Part shown: piece after piece, positions 1 to 5,721 of the stretch | Position numbering within the stretch: position 1 is the first letter of the stretch | Layout: each line of letters begins with the position of its first letter | Source of the DNA: Enterococcus_D entomosocium | GTDB lineage: Bacteria; Bacillota; Bacilli; Lactobacillales; Enterococcaceae | Assembly (NCBI RefSeq): GCF_030441895.1 | Contig: NZ_JARJAS010000043.1 | Length of the DNA stretch: 7,967 nucleotides | Strand: one strand, 5' to 3' | Made by a program: the position numbers and the translations under genes | The notes under the pieces: model-generated | Seen by the model: the letters and a program-made list of their open reading frames with translations, nothing else | Told to the model about the DNA's origin: nothing | Databases searched by the model: none

Positions 1-478
1 TCTGACTTCGTTCAATCTCAAATTTAATCGGGGTCGCATCCAACTCATAACCAGTCGGTGCTTGCGTTTCTACCAGCTGATATGTTCCTGGTGCCAAACC
101 TTCGATCGCTAGTCTTCCGTCAACGCCCGTGGTTAACCCAGACTGCAAAGCTGTTCCATCTTTATCTTGTAACTCAAAGACCGCTCCTTGTAAGACTTCT
201 CCACTTTGATCATCAATTTTGGTTAACACGACACCCCCTGGTGTCAATCGATTTTCTTTTGTCAATTCTACGACCGCTGTCTGACTTCGTTCAATCTCAA
301 ATTTAATCGGGGTCGCATCCAACTCATAACCAGTCGGTGCTTGCGTTTCTACCAGCTGATATGTTCCTGGTGCCAAACCTTCGATCGCTAGTCTTCCGTC
401 AACGCCTGTGGTTAACCCAGACTGCAAAGCTGTTCCATCTTTATCTTGTAACTCAAAGACCGCTCCTTGTAAGACTTC
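1..478 (-). repeat. Tandem 279-bp (93-residue) Cna_B repeat units, near-identical
   Basis: Positions 1-199 match 280-478 base for base except one difference (c at 128, t at 407), at a spacing of 279 bp, exactly 93 codons. The frame is therefore kept from unit to unit. The match ends sharply near 199/478, where the upstream unit encodes KYAEESREVLQG and the next KIDDQSGEVLQG. The left unit continues past the window edge, so the total copy number cannot be read here. Such near-identity in a coding repeat suggests recent duplication or gene conversion. Confidence 0.95.
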
Positions 479-2581
479 CCGACTCTCTTCAGCGTATTTT
501 ATTAGTTTGACGCTGCCGGTATCAAGGATATTTTGAATAGTTAATGTTACTTCTTCTATCGAGTTTTCATTTATGAAAACTTCATGGAGCGTTGAATCTA
601 AAAGATATCCTTCTGGAGCTTGTGTTTCTCGGATTTGATATCTACCTACAGGCAGTGGTTCGCTTATAAACTCACCATTTTCATTTGTTTTACCTTCTGC
701 TATTAATTGTGAATCACTGGATAAGATTTCAAACCCTGCTCCCGGTAGTCGTTGGCCGTTCTCATCTGTTTTAATTACTTTGATACGTCCATCAATTTTT
801 CTCGTACTTACAACACTTGTGTTTAGCCTGCTGTCCCCATTCACTAAAGTTGCAAAATTTGAAATTTGGTCACCAACTGAATAGGCTGCTACATTGACCT
901 TAAAAGAGAGTGTGAAATTTATTGGACCGACAATCTCACGATTCGCACTGAACCGAACTACATTATCATCCACATCTGTATCAATGAAGGAAGGAATATC
1001 TGACAGAAATGAGTCAAATACCATCCCCTCTTCCAAAACATCTTCAATAACTAGAGTATTGCTTGTACCAGAAAACATTGAAACATGTAGAGAATACGTT
1101 AGTTCATCTTCATCAAGGTTGATAATATTTTTATCCACACTTTTTCTTAAAGATATCGCAGGAAGATTGCTCGCTGGAATTCTCAAACGATAGGATTGCT
1201 CAATTACTTGATTATTATAGGTCATGCTCGCATAGTTTCGAGAAAAACCATCCTCTTGCCTTCCTTCATTGAACAAATCAACATCGGTCACTTCAAGAGC
1301 ATATTCAATAATATACGCTTGCTCCCCTGTTAGATCACCAAAATCCACAATGAGTGTATTCGTTTCCCTATTGAATGATACCCTATCAACAAAATCCTCG
1401 GAGACATAATGGAAACTATTTCCTGCTTCACCAGGATTCGTTACTTCCGCAATTCGAACTCCGCCGGAAATGGTCTCTGTATTTCCACTAGCATTCCAAG
1501 TGCTCGGATTTGAAGCTAGTGTTGTTCCTTGTGGTAATACATCCGTGACCACTACACCATCTTTTTGTGATCCATCATAATTGACCGTTAATATAAACTT
1601 GTTACTATTAGTTACATCTTGCCCGTCAATTTGTAGATTACCAAGCGCACCTTGGCTGTCACTTTCTCTAGAGCCATAGTAAAGTTTCGAAAAAATAGGC
1701 TTTGATAAAGCCGCAGGTGTAATAGAAAATTCCGTGTTTACAACTTGTTCAGCATAGCTAATTTGCACATTATATGGGTTATTCGGAGCTGTCCCGCCTG
1801 TTTGAAAAGTTGCAACTTCAAACATAATGCTGAATGTATAAAGCTGAGCAGCTTCCCCCAGTCCTTCATAATCAAAAGTAAAAGGAAAAACAACATCTGT
1901 TCCTTCTTGATAAAATGCCAATGGCTTTAAAGGTGATCCAGCAGACACATTTACTACAATAGACGCAACTGATCCTATTGATTCTCTAGGAACTCGAACG
2001 AACATCTCTCCGTACTCTTCAAGAATATCACCCGCACCACCTTGAATATACCCAGTCAATGTTTGTGTATTTCTACTTATCAAGGTTGGATGCGTGGCAG
2101 AAATACCGATATCATAACTCAAAAGATTCTCTTCTTTGTTTATCTGTGGTTCTTGCGATACAGACGGATCAGAAGAATCTACTTCACTAGAAGAGGCACT
2201 GCTACTTTCTTCTGGCGCATTGATTGCAATTGAAACTGTATTGGATTTAATATCACCACTTCTTGCAGTTAACTCATATTCCCCTGAATATTCAGAAGAA
2301 TAGGTAATCACACGCTCATTATCGCTGACTTGATTCACTTCCCCTTCAGTCAAGTCTTGACTCTTTTCAATGATCAATGCATCTAGAACCTCTGGGGTCC
2401 CTTGGACTCGCAGTTGAAAATTCTCTCCTTGTGCAGCTTCTGTTCGATCAATTTCAATTAATAATGATCTATCAGACAATTCGGTTAAAGATTCTGCTAA
2501 TGCGGTTATTCCCCCTACCTGATTCATAATGATAAGTAAGGTTAAAAATAGATTTATTGTTTTTTGAACTATGTTTTTCAA
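1..2581 (-). CDS. Cna_B/SpaA-repeat surface adhesin, C-terminus cut by window edge
   Basis: This is the first 860 residues of a large secreted surface protein, open to the left edge. The TTG start at 2581 is chosen because AAGGAGGAG lies 8 bases upstream and a Sec signal peptide follows at once: basic MKNIVQK, a hydrophobic core, and a likely cut after ITALA near residue 29. Residues about 32-118 look like a small Ig-like domain, and 122-140 are a Ser/Glu-rich linker. Residues about 150-595 form a beta-rich adhesin region; VVVTDVLPQGTTL (343-355) and LVIEDVLEEGMVF (510-522) resemble DUF11 or isopeptide-forming fimbrial domains. Three Cna_B (SpaA, prealbumin-like) domains begin near 598, 689 and 782, each with an E-box such as ETQAPTGYEL. 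In this family Lys-Asn isopeptide bonds stiffen such stalks. More repeats and an LPxTG anchor are expected to the left but are not visible. The ligand is unknown. The gene is probably cotranscribed with the small gene just upstream. Confidence 0.9.
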   Translation of the reverse strand, partial: MKNIVQKTINLFLTLLIIMNQVGGITALAESLTELSDRSLLIEIDRTEAAQGENFQLRVQGTPEVLDALIIEKSQDLTEGEVNQVSDNERVITYSSEYSGEYELTARSGDIKSNTVSIAINAPEESSSASSSEVDSSDPSVSQEPQINKEENLLSYDIGISATHPTLISRNTQTLTGYIQGGAGDILEEYGEMFVRVPRESIGSVASIVVNVSAGSPLKPLAFYQEGTDVVFPFTFDYEGLGEAAQLYTFSIMFEVATFQTGGTAPNNPYNVQISYAEQVVNTEFSITPAALSKPIFSKLYYGSRESDSQGALGNLQIDGQDVTNSNKFILTVNYDGSQKDGVVVTDVLPQGTTLASNPSTWNASGNTETISGGVRIAEVTNPGEAGNSFHYVSEDFVDRVSFNRETNTLIVDFGDLTGEQAYIIEYALEVTDVDLFNEGRQEDGFSRNYASMTYNNQVIEQSYRLRIPASNLPAISLRKSVDKNIINLDEDELTYSLHVSMFSGTSNTLVIEDVLEEGMVFDSFLSDIPSFIDTDVDDNVVRFSANREIVGPINFTLSFKVNVAAYSVGDQISNFATLVNGDSRLNTSVVSTRKIDGRIKVIKTDENGQRLPGAGFEILSSDSQLIAEGKTNENGEFISEPLPVGRYQIRETQAPEGYLLDSTLHEVFINENSIEEVTLTIQNILDTGSVKLIKYAEESREVLQGAVFELQDKDGTALQSGLTTGVDGRLAIEGLAPGTYQLVETQAPTGYELDATPIKFEIERSQTAVVELTKENRLTPGGVVLTKIDDQSGEVLQGAVFELQDKDGTALQSGLTTGVDGRLAIEGLAPGTYQLVETQAPTGYELDATPIKFEIERSQ

Positions 2582-2596
2582 TTGTTACTCCTCCTT
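2581..2596 (-). promoter_or_regulatory. Ribosome site deciding the TTG start of the adhesin
   Basis: Read on the minus strand, AAGGAGGAG is followed by TAACAA and then TTG. The site is nearly perfect, with 8 bases between AAGGAGG and the start. It lies inside the last codons (Lys-Glu-Glu) of the 116-residue gene, whose TAA stop is only three bases before the TTG. Ribosomes finishing the small gene would stop on this site, so translational coupling is likely. No in-frame ATG fits better, because the next Met lies inside the signal peptide core. Confidence 0.85.
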
Positions 2597-2935
2597 GTAA
2601 TTTTGACTAAATAATAAGGTGCCTGATAATTTTCTAAAAAGATTCCCCAACTCAAATCTGCTTTGTTCACCATCATGTATTTGGGGCTCCTCTTCAAGCC
2701 TCACAAGATATGCTGTAAATAACGCTAATGGCTGTCGGTCATTTTCAATTTCTTCAGGTGAATGATCTGATATTTTCGTATTACTTTTAGTTATCTTTGT
2801 TACTCGACCATAACTAACTTTTCGCGAATTTTGTAAATCATCTATTTTAGATTCCGAATCATCAAAAGGAATCCACCTGAAAAATACACTAATCAGTAAT
2901 AAAAAGACCGAAGTTATACTTATTTTTTTATTCAT
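2585..2935 (-). CDS. Small single-pass membrane or secreted protein, function unknown
   Basis: The 116-residue product begins MNKKISITSVFLLLISVFF, a short basic start followed by a hydrophobic stretch (about residues 5-20). It has no clear signal peptidase site, so it may be a signal anchor with the tail outside the cell. The rest is hydrophilic and charged, with an acidic centre (HSPEEIENDRQ) and a Leu-rich C-terminal part (ELGNLFRKLSGTLLF). I recognise no domain. ATG is the only start available, since an in-frame TAG lies five codons upstream. Its own ribosome site is weak: AGGT at 10 bases. A stronger GAGAGGTG about 27 bases upstream instead serves a possible tiny leader frame that overlaps this start. 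The gene is tightly coupled to the adhesin downstream (three-base gap), suggesting a role in its export, anchoring or control. That role is inferred from position only. Confidence 0.75.
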   Translation of the reverse strand: MNKKISITSVFLLLISVFFRWIPFDDSESKIDDLQNSRKVSYGRVTKITKSNTKISDHSPEEIENDRQPLALFTAYLVRLEEEPQIHDGEQSRFELGNLFRKLSGTLLFSQNYKEE

Positions 2936-2954
2936 TTTGGTCGTTACCTACCAT
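2928..2954 (-). CDS. Possible eight-codon leader peptide (MVGNDQNE)
   Basis: A short ATG frame sits 8 bases after GAGAGGTG (2963-2970), a better placed ribosome site than the one for the 116-residue gene. Its TAA stop (2928-2930) lies just inside that gene, overlapping it by eight bases in another frame. The layout would allow ribosomes to end on the leader and restart at the neighbouring ATG at 2935. The evidence is position and spacing only; the frame is too short for coding statistics. It could instead be a chance ATG in the 5' leader. Confidence 0.3.
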   Translation of the reverse strand: MVGNDQNE

Positions 2955-3004
2955 TCTTTAAACACCTCTCACCAAAAAAACTGTATGTGCTATCCTGTAA
3001 AAAT

Positions 3005-3033
3005 AGTATACTGAAACATTCACGATCAATTTG
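3005..3033 (-). promoter_or_regulatory. Putative promoter of small gene and adhesin operon
   Basis: On the minus strand TATACT (3005-3010) matches five of six bases of a -10 box. At the usual 17-base spacing the -35 hexamer is CAAATT, a poor match; TTGATC (3024-3029) is better but only 13 bases away. Transcription would start near 2998, about 45 bases before the leader ATG. A good -10 with no proper -35 is typical of activator-dependent promoters. The Mga-like gene just upstream is the obvious candidate activator (inference). Confidence 0.5.
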
Positions 3034-3086
3034 GTCATAACGGGACATTTTTTATTCATTATTTTCATTTGGAGAAAATAATCTAT

Positions 3087-3122
3087 AAAAAAAGCCCCCT
3101 ATTCCTTCTACGAATGGCGGCT
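3087..3122 (-). terminator. Probable rho-independent terminator of the Mga-like gene
   Basis: On the minus strand AGCC-G-CC-ATTC pairs with GAAT-A-GGGGGCT, with one G-G mismatch, one bulged A and a seven-base loop. Seven T follow directly (3087-3093). It lies about 65 bases after the regulator's stop and before the promoter of the next operon, so the regulator and the adhesin operon are probably separate transcription units. Confidence 0.6.
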
Positions 3123-3187
3123 CCTCCAAGAAAAAAGTAGGATACGAGCGAGTAACTACCTTAAATCCAGCAGCATCTGACAACTAT

Positions 3188-4645
3188 CTACACAATCTTT
3201 TTTCTTTTGATATGAATAATTTTATTTCCAAAATCTTCCCAATCATCAGAAGAAGGCGGATTTTTCCAGATTATTTGTTCAACACCAATTTTATTTATTA
3301 AGCAATCAGATAAAAACAAATCTGTTCGACTAGAAAATCGATCCTCTAATATAATGTTAAAGTTCTTAAATCCCTTAATCTGTGAAGAAATATAATGACT
3401 ATATTGTTCCCCTAATGAAAAATCAACGCATACATACACTGGTTTTTCCAGTGTAGATATGTCACAAGAATCAAATAACAGGAACAGGTAATCATAAAAC
3501 AATTGAGCTTGATTGATCGACTCATCGAATGGTAGTTGAGAAAATCGTTCTTCAATAATTACTTTGATCGTTCGTGCAATTTCTGGATACGTCTCTGTAA
3601 AAAAATTGATTTGTTTTTTTGAACGAAATACAAACGGATGAAAATGAAACAGAAAATATCTACGATTAGTTTGAACAATTTTTTCTAAAAGCACTTGATT
3701 TACTTCAGTTGCTTTGGCTTCTCCTAAATTTGGAAGAAGTAAGGAATCAAAAATAGCTTTGACAATTTTCTTTGATTCACCATCTACTTTAAAGAACCTA
3801 TCTGTATCGATTTTTTCAACTAGTTTATTCTGTCCTCTAAAGCTAGCTGGTACACAGAGATAAAGATATAGAATAAAAGTCCCTATCTCTTTTAGGAACT
3901 GGTTTTGGTTAGGAAACGCTGTTGCTGAAAAAATATTGAGTAAACTTTGATCAATATCATAATCCGTTAGGTAATCAGCATTAATTGAATGTTTATTTTG
4001 ATACCTAACCGTCATAATCCCTAAAAACAATTGTAATTTTACATATTCGGTATGTGACAACTTAAGATTAAACCAATGCAAAGCATACTGCGTAAGCTGG
4101 TTCACAGATTTTTCAGTAGCAGCTGAAAAAGGAAAGAACATCCCATTATAAATCTCAAAATAGATACAAAAAAGTTTTGTCCGGATATTTTGTTCATCAC
4201 CTATAAGCTGATTTTTTTTAATCTTGATACCATTTTTTTTTAGAAAAGCTTTTAATTCTCTTCGTTTTACATAAACATTTGAACTGCTTAAATGGTTATT
4301 ATCTGAAAATGTATCGACTGATTGTTCATTTACCAGTAGATCAGTCAAAATTTTAAATTTGGGGGCTGATTTAAAATAGTGAAGTCGCATTTGTTTGATT
4401 ACTTCGAGATTTAATTTCTCACATAGAATTTCACCATCATCCATTAAAATAATTTGATTGATTCCCGTGACTAATTGAAGTTCTTCTGTAAGTTCCTTAA
4501 AATATACAGTGAACTTAAATTTTGTTAGCCCAGTGATTTCTCTTACTTTTGAATAGAGAATGAAGTTGTTTTTTTCAATCTCAAGTAACCTAAGAATCGA
4601 AATTTTATAATGTTCTTTTTCTTCTAACAGTTCTTCAATATTCAA
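3188..4645 (-). CDS. Mga/AtxA-family transcription regulator (PRD-containing virulence regulator type)
   Basis: The 485-residue length is close to enterococcal MafR and to AtxA as I recall them. Domains by position: an N-terminal helix-turn-helix near 15-62 (HTH_Mga type); a second DNA-binding domain near 95-150, with SSNVYVKRRELKAFLKKNGI at 121-140 as the likely recognition region; a helical PRD-like centre near 165-390, including His190, His198, His334 and His336; and an EIIB-like C-terminal fold from about 402 (VYVCVDFSLGEQYSHYISSQ). In this family the PRDs can sense sugar status through PTS phosphorylation, and the EIIB-like part supports oligomer formation. Which histidines count here is not known. 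The TTG start at 4645 is supported by GAGAGGTG six bases upstream and a TAG directly before it. The gene lies upstream of, and in line with, the adhesin operon, its likely target. Family assignment is fairly sure; the target is inferred. Confidence 0.85.
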   Translation of the reverse strand: MNIEELLEEKEHYKISILRLLEIEKNNFILYSKVREITGLTKFKFTVYFKELTEELQLVTGINQIILMDDGEILCEKLNLEVIKQMRLHYFKSAPKFKILTDLLVNEQSVDTFSDNNHLSSSNVYVKRRELKAFLKKNGIKIKKNQLIGDEQNIRTKLFCIYFEIYNGMFFPFSAATEKSVNQLTQYALHWFNLKLSHTEYVKLQLFLGIMTVRYQNKHSINADYLTDYDIDQSLLNIFSATAFPNQNQFLKEIGTFILYLYLCVPASFRGQNKLVEKIDTDRFFKVDGESKKIVKAIFDSLLLPNLGEAKATEVNQVLLEKIVQTNRRYFLFHFHPFVFRSKKQINFFTETYPEIARTIKVIIEERFSQLPFDESINQAQLFYDYLFLLFDSCDISTLEKPVYVCVDFSLGEQYSHYISSQIKGFKNFNIILEDRFSSRTDLFLSDCLINKIGVEQIIWKNPPSSDDWEDFGNKIIHIKRKKIV

Positions 4646-4698
4646 CTAGAACACCTCTCTAAGTCATGATTATGAATATGCCGCTTGTCTATCCGAGA

Positions 4699-4727
4699 AT
4701 TATATAAGAAAAATTCCCTTTATGAAA
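4699..4727 (-). promoter_or_regulatory. Putative promoter of the Mga-like regulator
   Basis: On the minus strand a consensus TATAAT (4699-4704) sits about 54 bases before the TTG start, within TTATATAAT. At 17 bases the -35 is TTTCAT, a weak match. The flanks GGGAATT and AATTCTC form an imperfect inverted repeat around the spacer and -10, which could be a binding site. The ribosome site GAGAGGTG is at 4652-4659. Confidence 0.5.
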
Positions 4728-5045
4728 GTCCATTAAATAATTTATACAATCCGAAGTTTGCAATGTAAATACATAGAGCAATAATAATTTTATGTAAGGA
4801 AGCGGTATTCTTCTTGACTACATTTATACTCAAGAGTAACTAGTAAATACAAAATGGTGCTAACTGCAGTATTTATTATTTTCAAATTTACCTATGCTAC
4901 TCCTATCACAATTAGGGCTTATCACCCAATCATTTGTGTATAAACTAGCCTGGCTTTTAGTGATAAATTATCTTGGTGTATCTTTTTAATTATTCTACTT
5001 TATTGATTCTCGCTTGTATATTTTTTTAACTCAAAGATAATATTT

Positions 5046-5092
5046 AGCCATCACAACTGATGATATAGAAGAAAGAATCAGTTGTGATGGCT
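5046..5092. repeat. Perfect 16-bp inverted repeat, hairpin with 15-base loop
   Basis: AGCCATCACAACTGAT (5046-5061) is exactly complementary to ATCAGTTGTGATGGCT (5077-5092), with a 15-base loop. The plus side is followed by TTTCAATATTA and the minus side by AAATATTATC, so neither end has a strong T-run. It could be a weak terminator in either direction, an RNA-stabilising hairpin, or a leftover from a lost gene. It stands alone between two minus-strand genes, about 210 bases after the 114-residue gene. Confidence 0.6.
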
Positions 5093-5305
5093 TTCAATAT
5101 TAAGGTCTTTTGATAGCCGCAACGAACAGTTTCTTTATTTAGATAAGATAACTTCTCAATAACATTTCCACTGTTAGCATTTAATTATTTCCTATTGCCC
5201 TCATGGGTTAAACTAATTTTAAGTGTTAATTAGTTACTAAGGTGATCATAAACAGGGAGCACAAACGCAAAAGATTCTGCCCCTTACATTTTAATCAAAA
5301 TGAAT

Positions 5306-5650
5306 TCAACAAACATTGAATATTATGGAATGACGAGTTTCCATGCTCAAATCATATCCACACAATTCTTTAAAGTAGTTTTTATAGTCATTCTCAATAA
5401 TTCGAATTATCTCATCCTTTGAAAAATCCTCAAACGTACTCAATTCTACTAATAGATTTAATTTGGCATCTATGCCCAATATTTCTGGAAAGATTTCCCA
5501 GAATGTATCTTTAGAAATATTTTCTGTTAACTTTTCTAGATTACAAAGTTGAGAATTCAAATAATCTTCCAATTCTGCCTCATCATTACATTTGTCATAG
5601 AGTTCATATCGAAAATGATCAATATATTCTTTCTTTGATGTGAATAGCAT
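5306..5650 (-). CDS. Hypothetical 114-residue acidic cytoplasmic protein
   Basis: No domain is recognised. The sequence has no signal peptide or membrane helix, is rich in Glu, Asp, Lys and aromatic residues, and looks mainly helical (for example EAELEDYLNSQLCNLEKL and DEIIRIIENDYKNYFKEL). It has four Cys (residues 21, 36, 97 and 114, the last being the final residue), without a metal-site spacing I know. The ATG at 5650 is the only reasonable start; AAAGGAAA lies about 12 bases upstream, a somewhat long spacing. The gene follows the MucBP gene by 71 bases with a hairpin between them, so it may be expressed by read-through. A TATTAT beside the hairpin could be a weak -10. A small acidic helical protein after a large surface protein could be an immunity or accessory protein, but nothing in the sequence proves it. 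Confidence 0.7.
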   Translation of the reverse strand: MLFTSKKEYIDHFRYELYDKCNDEAELEDYLNSQLCNLEKLTENISKDTFWEIFPEILGIDAKLNLLVELSTFEDFSKDEIIRIIENDYKNYFKELCGYDLSMETRHSIIFNVC

Positions 5651-5679
5651 AATAGTTAAATTTCCTTTCTATAATATTG

Positions 5680-5714
5680 AAAAGCAACAAATCACTAATA
5701 GATTTGTTGCTTTT
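5680..5714. terminator. Strong hairpin terminator after the MucBP gene, bidirectional form
   Basis: AAAAGCAACAAATC (5680-5693) pairs perfectly with GATTTGTTGCTTTT (5701-5714) around a seven-base loop. On the minus strand, the direction of the MucBP gene, the stem starts about ten bases after the TAG stop, and its 3' arm ends in four T before CAATATT, a moderate tail. On the plus strand nine T (5711-5719) follow, a stronger tail, although no plus-strand gene precedes it. It most likely ends the MucBP transcript, perhaps incompletely, and also blocks antisense reading into that gene. Confidence 0.8.
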
Positions 5715-5721
5715 TTTTTAA

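Larger units (their letters stand above)
4646..5305. other. 660-base AT-rich intergenic region without a convincing gene
   Basis: The region separates the 114-residue gene from the regulator. Near its left end it holds the regulator's promoter and leader. In its middle is a perfect inverted repeat (5046-5092). Near 5255-5283 a short imperfect stem (GGGGCA with TGCTCCC on the minus strand) could end the 114-residue gene, but no T-run follows. Two protein-like open stretches were seen, 4864-5040 on plus (one internal TAA) and 5044-5184 on minus (no normal start). Frames of this length are expected by chance in DNA this AT-rich. I see no RNA gene or insertion sequence. Confidence 0.6.

Noticed and set aside
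58..306. Plus-strand open frame over the Cna_B repeats
   Set aside because: It is antisense to the adhesin, whose minus frame is open without a break for 860 codons with clear domains.
894..2233. Three plus-strand open frames (894-1193, 1745-1930, 2042-2233)
   Set aside because: All are antisense to the adhesin, have no supported start site and show no recognisable protein character.
4815..4848. TTGACT followed by TAACTA as a plus-strand promoter
   Set aside because: The -10 is a poor match and no gene follows on the plus strand.
5046..5092. Inverted repeat as the ends of a small mobile element
   Set aside because: The arms are only 15 bases apart, no target-site duplication is seen and no transposase is near.
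5044..5184. Minus-strand open stretch of 46 codons ending in the hairpin
   Set aside because: It has no usual start codon. With stops at roughly 7 percent of codons in DNA this AT-rich, a few open stretches of this length are expected over 660 bases and six frames.
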